The position numbers and the translations under genes are program-made. A DNA stretch of 64,000 bases from Limnomonas spitsbergensis (lineage: Eukaryota > Chlorophyta > Chlorophyceae > Chlamydomonadales), in assembly GCA_037349105.1 (NCBI GenBank), contig JAYJMM010000082.1, positions 124,001-188,000 of the forward strand. Reading direction: 5' to 3'. Positions 1 to 12,900 of this stretch are shown here, one piece after another. Below the pieces are notes generated by a model. That model was given only the letters and a program-made list of their open reading frames with translations. It made no database searches and was not told the origin of the DNA. Every line of letters starts with the position of its first letter. The first letter of the stretch is position 1.

Positions 1-430
1 GTCACAAGTTCGGGCTAAGGGTACCAGTAACCAGTACCAGGTAAAATGCAATGTAGGGATCGCGCATGCCCGTGGAGGTAAAGATCCCGTGTGTGAGTTA
101 AGGATTCAGGTTTCCGGTTATAGGATCAAGGGTTCAGGTTTCAGTTTTAGGATCAAGGGTTCATGATTTTTGTTGCAGGGTTCAGGGTTTAAGGATCACA
201 TTCATATGAGGAACTAAAACGTGATCCAGCGTGTTGGTCTAGGGTTCAGGTCAAAAGGTTTATGATTTTGGGTTCTGGGTTAAGGGTTTAGGGCTCAGGT
301 CAAAAGGTTAAGGGTTTAGGATGTAGGGTTAAGGGTTTAGGGTTCAGGTCAACAGGTTCAGGGTTGGAGATCAAGCGCGTTGGTGGCAGAGTAACCGGAT
401 CCAGCTTTAAATTCAGGAATTGAGGGCTCA
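1..430. repeat. degenerate telomere-like repeats (TTTAGGG/TTCAGGG type)
   Basis: Many short variants of ggttcaggg and ggtttaggg in one orientation, too decayed to be a chromosome end. No exon was recognised here, although the NVL gene continues leftwards. Confidence 0.75.
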
Positions 431-986
431 GGGCCTGCCACTCAAACCAGGGTCGGGCCTGCGGCCTGCCTCTCTCTTCAGGGCAGGGTGAAGCTTATCC
501 GGCAGATTGGTCGCTCTGATGACAGTCACCTGCCGTTTGTACTTCACTTGGCCGGGCCTGCTCCTCGCCTTAGGGAAGTGTCAAGGGAGCCCGGCCGATT
601 GTTTGCCCCGATGGCAATCACCTACCATGCGTACCGCACGTGGCCAAATCTGCCTCTCAAACCAGGAACGGGCCTGCCCCTCCACCCAAGGCCGGGCCTG
701 CCTCTCAACTCAGTGCCGGGTCGAGCAAGTCTGGCCGATTGGTCGCCTCCTCAACAATCACATACCATGCGCATCGCACCTGGCCTCGCCTCCCTAAAGG
801 CTTTGAAGCCTAGGGCCTGCCTCTCAATTCAGGGTCGGGCCTGCCATTCAGGGTTGGGCCTGCCATTCACCGTAGAAAGGGGTCGAGCTTATCCTTCCGA
901 ATAATAGTTTCAAACACAATCACCTACCGTGCGTACCATATTTAGCCGGGCCTGCCTCTCAACCCAGGAGCGGGCCTGCCTCTCAC
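430..986 (-). repeat. donor-edge duplication array of NVL exon 8
   Basis: At least four decayed copies (near 490-530, 560-640, 710-775 and 865-920) of the exon 8 3' end, which encodes [13 protein letters not shown], together with following intron sequence. Each retains variants of 'gattggtcgccccgatgaca' and 'cgggcctgcctctca'. The intact copy is the exon itself at about 990-1050. Confidence 0.8.
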
Positions 987-3900
987 CTCAGCGCCGGGTC
1001 GAGCGAGTCCGGGCGATTGGTCGCCCCGATGACAATCACGTGAGGGTGCGGACGGAAGTCGCGGCCGCCTGGCTGGCTCTCGTCGAAAACAACAGCAGCG
1101 GCAGCAGCAACGGGGGCAGAACCGCCGCCGCCGCCGCTGCCGCCGCCGCCTTCGGCAGCTGTCTCCAGCGGCACGGGCTGCTGCTGCTGAGGCGGCGGTG
1201 GCGGTGCCGACATGTCATCCATGCACGTGAGCATCTGAGCGACGATGCGGCGCTCCATCTCTCGCTGGGCGGACTCGCGTTTCGGGAAGATGGCATCGAT
1301 TTCGTCTGGGGGGGTTAGAAAGTCGAGGATTTTCAGGGTTCAGGGGTTGGGGTTCAGGAGCTCAGGGTCCACGGTTCATGGTTCAGGGGTTCAGGGTTCA
1401 GGATTCAGAATTCAGGGGTTGGGGATGATCGCATCATTCTCATCTCGGAGGATTCAGGGTTTAGGGATTGGTTTAGGGTTTAGAGTCAAGGGTCAAAAGG
1501 TTTCGGGTTCAAGGAAGAATGCACGAGAGGAGAGGAAAGGTGTGTGAGTGTTGCAGGGGTGAGGGGACTAAGAGGAGGGAAGGCGCACATTGCGATGGAC
1601 GAGGGTTGTCAGGAACATATCGTGCCCCATGTTGATCAGGGTTGAGGGTTGAGGGTTGAGGGTTTAGAACAATCCAGTTTATCAGGGTTGAAGGTTGCGG
1701 GTGAACCCTAAACCCCAAAACCTAATTTAGAAAGGGTTTCAAGGAGCTCAGCGTGCCCCATACTTCTTACTAGGGTGAAGGGTTAGGGTTCAAACCATGA
1801 CCCTTCAACTAGGAATAGTTGCCCGCTAACATAGCGTGCCCCTGCGTCTAAGGGTTTAAAGTTTAGGGTGAACCCTTAACCCTCAAACCCTGACCTAGGA
1901 GGGATTGCAATCAACACAGCATGCCCCGTACTTCTTAGGGTTTGAGGGTTAAGGGTTAACTCACTAACCCAAACCCTAACCTAGGAGGGACTGCAATGAA
2001 CACAGCCTTCCCCGTGCTTCTTAGGGTCAAGAGTTTAGGGTGAACCCGTAACCCTAAACCTAACCTAGGAACCTTAATCCACGCCTCAGGGCGTATCGTT
2101 AATTTAATTTGTCGTAACGGTTGCAAGGGTCACAGCGTGCCCCATACTTCTTAGGGTGAACAGTTTAGGGTGAACCCGTAACCCTAAACCGAATCTAGGA
2201 ACGGTTGCAAGGGACAGAGCGTGCCCCGTACTTTTTCTCCCGGGGACAAGATAAAGTCCAGTGGCCCAAAGGCCTGCAACCAGGGGCGCCAAGCGCGACC
2301 GGCCGTGCTGTTTAGGCGTGTGTCAGTGGGTCGGTTGAGGTTTGGCCCCGATTGGGCCTTCAGCGGCCGCGGACGACCTGTCACAGGTGTCCAAGATCTG
2401 CAGCCGCGGGCGGCCTGCCGTTGATCTAGATCAAGATCCCGATTACATGCAAAGTTGGCGTGCCAGCCACACGATTTGGAACAGCAACTGGGTATAGGAT
2501 TCATCCAGACCAGGTGATGATCTAGATCTGGGCGAGATCCGGATTCAGGTCTAGAGCTCACCAATGAAGACGATGCACGGGGCGATGTCCGCAGCCTCCT
2601 GGAAGAGTGACCTCAGCTTGGCTTCGGACTCGCCTGGACGAATCAGAAGGGAAAGAGTGGGGGGGGATGAGAGGGAAGAGTGACCTGGCTTAACTTTGGG
2701 CTAGTATGGACAGAAGCATGTAGAAAGTAGTGGACGTGGGGAGTGTGAGGTGGAGAATTCGGAGGAAGGGGAAATAAATAGTCGAATACACAAAGTATAT
2801 GCTCTGAAGTGTGGAATAAGGAAGCTACCAGTTTGGCCGTGGCACTGGGTAGGCTGACATGGAGAGGAAAGGGAAAGGGGAATGACATCGGCAATAGGGT
2901 CGCAGGGTTTGGGGAATTTAGGGAATCGGCAATAAGGTAGCGGGGTTTGGGGAATTTAGGGAATCGGCAATAGGGTAGCGGGGTTTGGGGAATTTAGGGA
3001 ATTGGCAATAAGGTAGCGGGGTTTGGGGAATTTAGGGAATCGGCAATAAGGTAGCGGGGTTTGGGGAATTTAGGGAATCGGCAATAAGGTAGCGGGGTTT
3101 GGGGAATTTAGGGACTGACCAGACATGCCGGAGACAATCTCTGGGGCTGAAACGCGTAAGAACGGGACGCCGCACTCGTTGGCAATGGCGTTCGCCAGCG
3201 CGGTCTTGCCGCAGCCAGGAGGGCCGTGCAGCAGGACGCCTCGGGGGGGCTCCACGCCCAGCCACGCATACACCTGACAGGGTCATTGGGTTGGGAGGGG
3301 TTGGCTTTTACTTACTTGAATGTAAAGAAATAAAACGACATATATGGGGGGGAGATCAACTCGGTTGAGGGTAATGATTTACGGTTAATAACGATTTACG
3401 GTTAATAATGATTTACGGTTAATAATGATTTACGGTTACTAATGATTTACGGTTAATAACGATTTACGGTTAATAATGATTTACGGTTAATAATGATTTA
3501 CGGTTAATAATGATTTACGGTTAATAATGATTTACGGTTAATAAAGATTTACGGTTAATAACGATTTACGGTTAATAATGATTTATGGTTAACAACGATT
3601 CACGGTTAATAATGATTTACGGTTAATAATGATGTATGGTTAATAACGATTTACGGTTAATAATGATTTACGGTTAATGATGATTCATGGTTGATTGTAT
3701 CATTATAGGGCTAGTGGAAGGCATGGCCTTTTCCCCTTTTCCGTGACCAAAAACAGGCATCCAAAACCAGTCTGTCATAACAATATTAAGTAGCACGTGC
3801 TGTACACTACATAAGTCACACTTTCCACAAAACCCTCCCACCTCTGTCTGCGACACATAGATATGCGGGTACCCACATTACCACACTTCCACCGCGAATA

Positions 3901-6900
3901 TCACCCTTTCCACACATCCCTGCCCACCCTCCACAACTCAGAATGCTTGGGTGGGTACTGAATCTTATCACGGATGTGCACACCTTCATCTTCGCACATG
4001 TCACACTTAACAGACCTTTCCCCCTCCTACCCCCCTCACAACTCGGTCTGCTTTTGCTTTTCTCAACCATATCACAGATGCCCATTCTTTCAACGCACGG
4101 GCCAAACTTCCAACGCGCACCTCCCCCCCTCACACTTGGGAATGCTGAGGTGGATACTCAATCATAACCCAGACGTCCACACCAGGGAAGTTACAGCCGA
4201 TCGGCGGCCGAAGATTTGGGGAAGAAAAGAAAAATAGCCGAAAGCCCCGGCAGGGGCTTTCGGTGGTAGCCGAAAGAAAAAAAGGGGGACTGCGGCCGTA
4301 GGCCGCAAGTTATCGACAGCTGGGTTCGGCCGAAGGCCGAACCCTGACCGCGGTTTGGCCGAAGTTTTTTAACTTAGTCGAGGTGAAACAGCGGCCGACC
4401 AGTAATATCGAAATGTCAGATTCAGACTTTGAAATGTTCGACGAAGTGCAGCACCTTGTAGCCGTAGGGGCTGCGCAACCGGGTGTGCCCTTACCTATCC
4501 TTCGCCAAGGTACCCTTCTCAGCACCTTTCAGCGATTACCACCGACCGAGGTGCAACTGGCAGCCCGAGAAAAGGCAATTGATCAGATGATGACCTGCCC
4601 CTCGATCAGCTCAGCTGACTGAAAACAAGTGTTTGTGTTTACGGGAAAACTAGAAACGGCCGAATAGAAAGTAAGACAGTTTCGGCGTCAGCCGAAAAAA
4701 AATTAGAGTTGTCCGAAAGAAAAATTTAGACCTTCGGCTGGTCCAAGAAACGACCAAGACGGCCAAAGGAAAAAAATGGCAGTTTCGGCGACGGCCGAAA
4801 AGAAAAAAGATGACCTTCGGCTGGAGCCGAAACTTAAAAAAAGGCCTGTAACTTCGCTGGTCCACACTTTTACCAAACATGGACACTTTCCACACACACC
4901 TTCCCCCGTCACACTCAGGGATGCTTAAGTGGCTACTCGACTGAATACTCGATTGGAACCTGGGTGTCCACATTTCCACACTCTCCACACTCCTTCCCCC
5001 CCTTCCAGCTTCTGATGTTTTAGTGTATGCTCCAACAGATTCTGGAGATCCACACTTTCACCAGACCGTTCACATGTTCCACGACTACCTCCGCCCGCTC
5101 ACACCTCTGGCTGATTCAATGGGCACTCTATCAGCTCCCCAATGTCCACACTTTTGCCACATATTTGACATTTATACTTTCCACACCATACTCCCACACA
5201 CATCCTTCACACCTCAGGGTGCTTCAGCGGGTACTCAATCAGCTCGCGGATGTCAGATAACACGGCCTCGATGCCGCCCAAGTCTGCATATGTCACAGGC
5301 TTGGCCGCTGCATCATGCAACACAAGTGTGGGTGAAATGTGAGAAAAGTGTGGGTGGGAGGTTGGGAAAAGTGTGTGGAAGAATGCCGAAATTATGGGAA
5401 ACACGGCATCATTGCCGCCCAAATCTGCATAAGTCTCAGATGTGGCCGATTCATCACAGAAGTGTGGGTGAAAGGGTGAAGAACGTGTGGGGGAAAGGGT
5501 GAGAAAAGTGTGAGTGGAAAGTGGGGAAAGTGAGGTCGGAAGATTGGGGGGATAACGTGTGGAAGGACAGCCAAAATGAAGGAAAACTCTGTTTCAATGT
5601 CGCTCAAGTCTGAAAAAACCCATACAATGGGCCACTGCATTATGCAACACATGTGTGGGTGAGAGGGTGGGAAAAGTGTGAGTAAAAAGTTGGGAAGTGT
5701 GTGGGGTAAAGGACACCCCACACCCCACCTGCCCCGCCCCACTTTGCCTGAGCTCACCCTCCTTTGCCCTACCTCGCCCCACCCGGCCGTCCCACCACCA
5801 CCTGCGACTGTTTTCCTGCCCCTGATGGGCCGCACCCACCTTTGTTCAGAAAATAATAACACCCCGCATGTGTCACCCAGCCCCGCCCAGCCCCACACCT
5901 TACTGCCCCAAACAGCCTTCATCGGCCTGTCCCTTCCCTCCCTCCCCACCCCGCCTGCCCCTTCCCTCCCCTCCTCGCCCACCCCTATACTTGCAGCAGT
6001 AGCAGCCTTTCACACCACTCAGCACATCCCACCACTCATCCCTACTAGCAGCAGTAGCAGCCTTCCACTTGACACATCCCTCCACTCGCCCACCCTGCCC
6101 TGGTCAGCCCCCACCTGTGACTGCTGATCCGCAACAGTCACCTGCGCCCGCCATCGCTCCGAATCTTTTCACACCCTGCGGCCCTGCCCAACGTCTTCCC
6201 TCCCCTCCCTCCCTCCCCCTCTCCCTTCCGCCCCTCCTCGCCCTACTTCAACCTACTTCAACCTACTTTGCCCCACCCCATCTGCCCCTCCCAGCTACAC
6301 CCTTCTTGGTCCGAACACTCACCAGTGACTGCTGATCCGCCCCTGGCACCTGCGCCGGCCATCGCTCCGAAACCCGAGCCGCCGTTGCTCGGCGCGCCAC
6401 CCGCTGTTGACCGGCGTGGCTTCTTGAGCGCCACCCTGCAGTTAGGGTTCAAGTCAAGGGTTGAGGGTTGAGGGTTGAGGGTTGAGGATTAAGGGTATCA
6501 GAATTCGATTCAGGGATGAGAGTTTTGTATGTAGGGTTTTGGTTTTGGGGCATAGGAATAGGTTGTGGGGCCTCTTGAGCGCCACGCTGCAGTCACGGGT
6601 TAACGTTTAGGGATTATGGTTAGGGTTTAGGGTTAAAGGTTTGGGGTTCTGGGTTAAGGGTTCCGGGGTTTGGGGCATAGGAATAGGCTCCGGGGTTTCT
6701 CAAGCGCCACCCTGCAGTCAGGGATTCACATTCAGGGTTTAGGAGCTAGGGCATAGGAATCGGCTAGGAGGCTTATTGCGCGCCGCCCAGCAGTTTGGCT
6801 GAAGGCCTTGAGGGGTGGGGAAGGGGAAGGTCTTCACGCACCTCCGATTGCAAGCTCGTCACGATGCGTGACCCTCGCGTCTCAGCTTATCTGCAGCAGA

Positions 6901-9900
6901 GGCGGCATGCGCAGATGCACCCTCCTCCCTCCACTGAGCTATCCATCAAACTCTATTCTCCTCAGTCTTCCCCCTTCCATTTTAAGAACGGTGCATACCC
7001 GCTGGGCCCTGCTGCACGCTTGGCCACGTGGGGCTGGTTGGGAATGACTAGGCTCAATTCCAGCTACCATGCACAGCCTGGGCCATGGTGCAGCCAAACC
7101 ATCCTCCTATGTGAAGGGGCAGGAATATGGAACCCGGCGCTCTAGGCGGGGGGAGAGAGCAGATGGTGTTGCGGATTCGTCCCCCCCCTCCATGTGGGGC
7201 GTCCTGTCTTTGCATCTGCTTGCGTCTGGTGCAAACTGCTAGAATATTTCTAGGAATCATGCTGAAAACTGTTAAGGGGAAACTGTTAAGAAAGGGGAAA
7301 CTGTTAAGAAAGGGGAAACTGTTAAGAAAGGGGAAACTGTTAAGAAAGGGGAAACTGTTAAGAAAGGGGAAACTGTTAAGAAAGGGGAAACTGTTAAGAA
7401 AGGGGAAACTGTTAAGAAAGGGAAAACTGTTAAGAAAGGGGAAACTGTTAAGAAAGTGCGTTTTCAGACCTGTTCCTTTCCTGCGAGGCCTTGTCTGTCC
7501 CCCTTGAGAGTGGCTCATGCAAACCTCCAACCTGAAACACCTTATCCCCACACTGGTCTGGAATTTCCACACCTTTCCTTCACCTTGTGAGGGGCTCATG
7601 CAAACCTCCAACCTGTCACACTTCCCCCCACCCTTGTCTTGCAACTTCTCGCATCTTTTTTGCATTTCCACACCTGTCTCTCTCTTCCGCAGTGGCATCC
7701 ACCTTAACTCCCACACTATCCTTGCACCTTCTCACATTTGTAGCACATTTTCATTTCTGCACCCCCCCCTCCAGCACCATCTCTTCATGCAGTGTCGTCC
7801 ACCCTTTCTTCTGACCCTTGTCTTGCAACTTCTCACATTTATTTTGCATTTTTGCACAGGTGCAAAATTGCGACTTCTTGCTGTCCCCCCCTTTTCCACA
7901 CCTGTCCCTCCTTTCCATGACACCCACATCCTCTATTCCCACACTTGACTCACATATTTTTCATCTCCGCACCTGTCCTTCCCCTCCGCGGCGTCGTCTG
8001 CAGGCCTCCCTCGCCCGCGATCGCCACGGGTCGCCGCAACAGCCGGCTCCGTAGCCGGATCTTGCAGCGGGGCCTGCCCCACTCCAGCCTCCGGGCCTGC
8101 CGCCGCGACGGCGGCGCTCCTTGCAGCATCGGCAGCAGCAGCACCAAGAGCAGCAGCAGTAGCTGAGGCAGTACCAGGTGTAGCTGAGGCAGTTCCAGGT
8201 GTACCTGAGGCAGTACCAGGTGTAGCTGAGGCAGTACCGACAGCCCCATTTTTTTTGGCGTCCGGTGCAGCCTCAGCGCTCCGGGCGTTCACCGGCAGGT
8301 GGAGCGGTGCATGCAGCTCCAGTCCGAGCTTCCCCAAGGGCTGCTGCTGCATCTGCTGCCGTAGGCTGCGGGAAGAAGATCCGGCCTGGGGGGTGGTCGC
8401 AGCAGCCGAGGAGGGAGATGGGGAGGCCATACCCGCGCGGCCCGCCGCCGCCGCCGCCGCCTTGCTGGCCGCGATGGCCCTGGCCGCGGCAGCTGCCACC
8501 AGCTCCGGGGCGGCGAAGGCGGGCCGCTCCGCGGCCCCACCTGCCTCCACCTCCCCAGCTACCTCCCCGCCAGCTGCCCCCTGGCCACCGCCGCCGCCGC
8601 CCTGGGCATACATGGACAGCAAACTGTTATTCAGGCCTTTGGCGGCCTCCCCCAAGCCCTGCATCTGTCCTGCGTCCACCTCCGGGTCTTCGCTCCCTCC
8701 GCTCCCGCTGCTATCGCTGTCACTGCCGCTGCTACGGCTCCCGCTCCCGCTGTCGGTCTCTCCGTCAAGACCGCCGCTGTCGCTACCGCTGGAGCGGCGA
8801 CGGCGTTTACCGCCGTGGGCTGCCGTCGGGTCCCTGCGGGCGTGCTGGCCGCTTGGGCCGGCAGACCGGCTCGCCAGGTGGCGGTCTTCCAGGCCCTAAC
8901 AGGTCATACAGCGTTTGAAAGCATTGCAGTTGAGTCTGTTGCATGTTTGAAATAAGTCAACTTCGTACCATTTCAAAACATTCAAAAATAAAGTGAGAGT
9001 TCCTGACAGGTCAAAGCGTTCAAAATCACACTCAACATAGGTGAAAGGGCATACGAATGAGGGCGTAGGATTTGGGTTAAGGGTTGAGGGTTTAGGGTTT
9101 CAAGTAAGGTTTCAGGCCTTCCGGGCTTAGAGTTAAAATAATTGCTTAAGGGTAACCCGATTATAGCAACGACAGCCGCTACAGCTCGGGCTTAGGTGCA
9201 CCACCCCGCCGCTCTACCAATAAGACAGTCCGTGATCTTACCTTATATCCCTTAGGCACCAACCCACCCGGCCAAGCATCCTGACCCCTCCCGTCCCATT
9301 CCCCGACTTACATGCAGCCCTAGCTGCGGCTTGAGCGCCCCGCCCCGCCCCGCCCCGCCCTGCAAGACAACGCCCCACAACGCACCCCCAGCCCCCTCCA
9401 TCCCATTCCCCTGCTCACATGCTGCTCCATCTCTGGATCGGGCGCCACTCTTGATCACCAACAGCTGCAGCTCGGGCTTGGGCGCCCCGCCCCGCCCCTC
9501 CACCACTTAGCATCCCTCAACCTTCAACCCTTTAACCCCAAACCCTCAAACCTTAATCCTGATCACCTGCAGCTGCAGCTCGGGCTTAGGCGCCCCGCCC
9601 CGCCCCTCCACCACTTAACATCCCTCAACCTTCAACCCTTGTACCCCAAACCCTCAAACCTTAATCCTGATCACCTGCAGCTGCAGCTCGGGCTTAGGCG
9701 CCCCGCCCCGCCGCTCCACTACTTTGATGGCTCGTGCCACCATCTGCTTGAAGGGCGCCATCTGCTTGCGCTGGTACTCCCTGTGGGTGGGCAGGGGGAG
9801 GCTCGTAAAATATTTACTGTCCATTTATCAGTATGCATAATCTGCATGAAGGGCGCCATCTGCTCGCGCTGGTACACCCTGTGGGTGGGCAGGGGGGGGG

Positions 9901-12900
9901 GCTCGTAAAATATTTACTATCCATTTACCAGTATGCATAATCTGCATGAAGGGCGCCATCTGCTCGCGCTGGTACACCCTGTGGGTGGGCAGGGGGGGAC
10001 TCGTAAAATATTTACTATCCATTTACCAGTATGCATAATCTGCATGAAGGGCGCCATCTGCTCGCGCTGGTACACCCTGTGGGTGGGCAGGGGGGGGCTC
10101 GTAAAATATTTACTGTCCATTTACCAGTATGCATAATCTGCATGAAGGGCGCCATCTGCTCGCGCTGGTACACCCTGTGGGTGGGCAGGGGGGGGCTCGT
10201 AAAATATTTACTGTCCATTTACCAGTATGCATAATCTGCATGAAGGGCGCCATCTGCTCGCGCTGGTACACCCTGTGGGTGGGCAGGGGGGGACTCGTAA
10301 AATATTTACTGTCCATTTACCAGTATGCATAATCTGCATGAAGGGCGCCATCTGCTCGCGCTGGTACACCCTGTGGGTGGGCAGGGGGGGGCTCGTAAAA
10401 CATTTACTGTCCATTTACCAGTATGCATAATCTGCATGAAGGGCGCCATCTGCTCGCGCTGGTACACCCTGTGGGTGGGCAGGGGGGGACTCGTAAAATA
10501 TTTACTGTCCATTTACCAGTATGCATAATCTGCATGAAGGGCGCCATCTGCTCGCGCTGGTACACCCTGTGGGTGGGCAGGGGGGGACTCGTAAAATATT
10601 TACTGTCCATTTACCAGTATGCATAATCTGCATGAAGGGCGCCATCTGCTCGCGCTGGTACACCCTGTGGGTGGGCAGGGGGGGGCTCGTAAAACATTTA
10701 CTGTCCATTTACCAGTATGCATAATCTGCATGAAGGGCGCCATCTGCTCGCGCTGGTACACCCTGTGGGTGGGCAGGGGGGGGCTCGTAAAATATTTACT
10801 GTCCATTTACCAGTATGCATAATCTGCATGAAGGGCGCCATCTGCTCGCGCTGGTACACCCTGTGGGTGGGCAGGGGGGGGCTCGTAAAATATTTACTGT
10901 CCATTTACCAGTATGCATAATCTGCATGAAGGGCGCCATCTGCTCGCGCTGGTACACCCTGTGGGTGGGCAGGGGGGGGCTCGTAAAATATTTACTGTCC
11001 ATTTACCAGTATGCATAATCTGCATGAAGGGCGCCATCTGCTCGCGCTGGTACACCCTGTGGGTGGGCAGGGGGGGACTCGTAAAATATTTACTGTCCAT
11101 TTACCAGTATGCATAATCTGCATGAAGGGCGCCATCTGCTCGCGCTGGTACACCCTGTGGGTGGGCAGGGGGGGGCTCGTAAAACATTTACTGTCCATTT
11201 ACCAGTATGCATAATCTGCATGAAGGGCGCCATCTGCTCGCGCTGGTACACCCTGTGGGTGGGCAGGGGGGGACTCGTAAAATATTTACTGTCCATTTAC
11301 CAGTATGCATAATCTGCATGAAGGGCGCCATCTGCTCGCGCTGGTACACCCTGTGGGTGGGCAGGGGGGGGCTCGTAAAATATTTACTGTCCATTTACCA
11401 GTATGCATAATCTGCATGAAGGGCGCCATCTGCTCGCGCTGGTACACCCTGTGGGTGGGCAGGGGGGGACTCGTAAAATTTTTATTGTCCATTTACCAGT
11501 ATGCATAATCTGCATGAAGGGCGCCATCTGCTCGCGCTGGTACACCCTGTGGGTGGGCAGGGGGGGGCTCGTAAAATATTTACTGTCCATTTACCAGTAT
11601 GCATAATCTGCATGAAGGGCGCCATCTGCTCGCGCTGGTACACCCTGTGGGTGGGCAGGGGGGGGCTCGTAAAATATTTACTGTCCATTTACCAGTATGC
11701 ATAATCTGCATGAAGGGCGCCATCTGCTCGCGCTGGTACACCCTGTGGGTGGGCAGGGGGAGTAAAACCCTTAAGCCTGTGTAGAATACCGGTATGTTAT
11801 AAATGCATAATGCATGGTTACAGAAACTGCGTGAAGGGCGCCGGTTCAGGGTTTAGGGTTTGCGTGGTGGGAGGGGGACGGGGTTTGTGTTGGATATTCA
11901 CCAGACATTTCTTGACAGCTAGTTTGAACAGCGCCCTCTGCTCGCGCAGTGACGCCCTGTGGGTGGGGGGAGTGCAGGTTTCTATTAGGTACTTGTCCAT
12001 ACTTGTATCCTACCCCACAACGCCAGTCTTAAAAGTATTTAAACACCATCAGATTGTGCTGCTCGTCGACTGATCGCATTTGCGTCGAATCGGAAGAATT
12101 GTTGCCACTTCAAGGGAAATTTCCAGTGGGAAAAAAATAAAAAGGTCGACGCTTGATTCTGTCGCTCCCTTCAGAAATACCCTTCACCAATAAAAAAAAA
12201 TCCGCGGCCGTGTTACTCGCGCTGGTGCTCGTATTTGTTCAGAAGCTACATCCGGATGGTAGTTCCATTGTGAACTCAGGTTCAGGTTTGGTCAGTTCTA
12301 GTTAGTGTACTGCCGTGGTCAGTACTACTTAGTGCACTGCCGTGGTCAGTACTAGTTAGTGCACTGTCATGGTCAGTACTACTTACAGCCTGTTTCTGAT
12401 TGACTGCGGAGGAAAAAAATGTACGACGGTCTAATGGCCTGCGGAAGAGTTCCGCAGAGGTCGTTTCTGATTGGACCCTGCGGAACGAGACCGTGCAGGG
12501 TTCAGGGCGTACTGTAGTATTGCCGATTGTGTGCACATTATCCCTTCATTTCTCTTTCTCTTCAAAACGTTTCGACCACATCTCTTCCTAATAACAATAT
12601 GCCTCCAATGGCTGTCGGTACCCTTGGTCTTATCCTCGAAGGGTCGTACAAGGATGCCTGACGCGGCCTTTGTCCAGGGTCGCCGCCACGGCCACTGCCC
12701 GATAGGTCCATGGACAGAAAATATAGGGGTTCTAAAGTATAATTAATATCAATTCGAAGGCCTAAAATGTTCCGCAGACTGTGGAAGTTCCGAGGAGGGG
12801 GGGGGTTCCTCGGAAAAAAGGCCGCACGTGGGTCTTCTAAAGGCCTGCGGAGCAGTTCCACAGACCCCGTTTCTGTACGACAGGGCCTGTGGAGGAGTTC

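Noticed and set aside
1..2240. Chromosome end suggested by TTTAGGG-like repeats
   Set aside because: Repeats are highly degenerate, interstitial and present throughout the first 38 kb, and an NVL gene must continue leftwards.
4383..4622. Small gene of 79 residues inside the hAT-like element
   Set aside because: No recognised domain or splice context; it may be a transposase remnant, but there is no evidence for a cellular gene.
9160..9245. Possible tRNA (contains 'gctctaccaataagacagtc')
   Set aside because: No T-loop or acceptor stem was found; the segment aligns with the other donor-edge copies of NVL exon 2.
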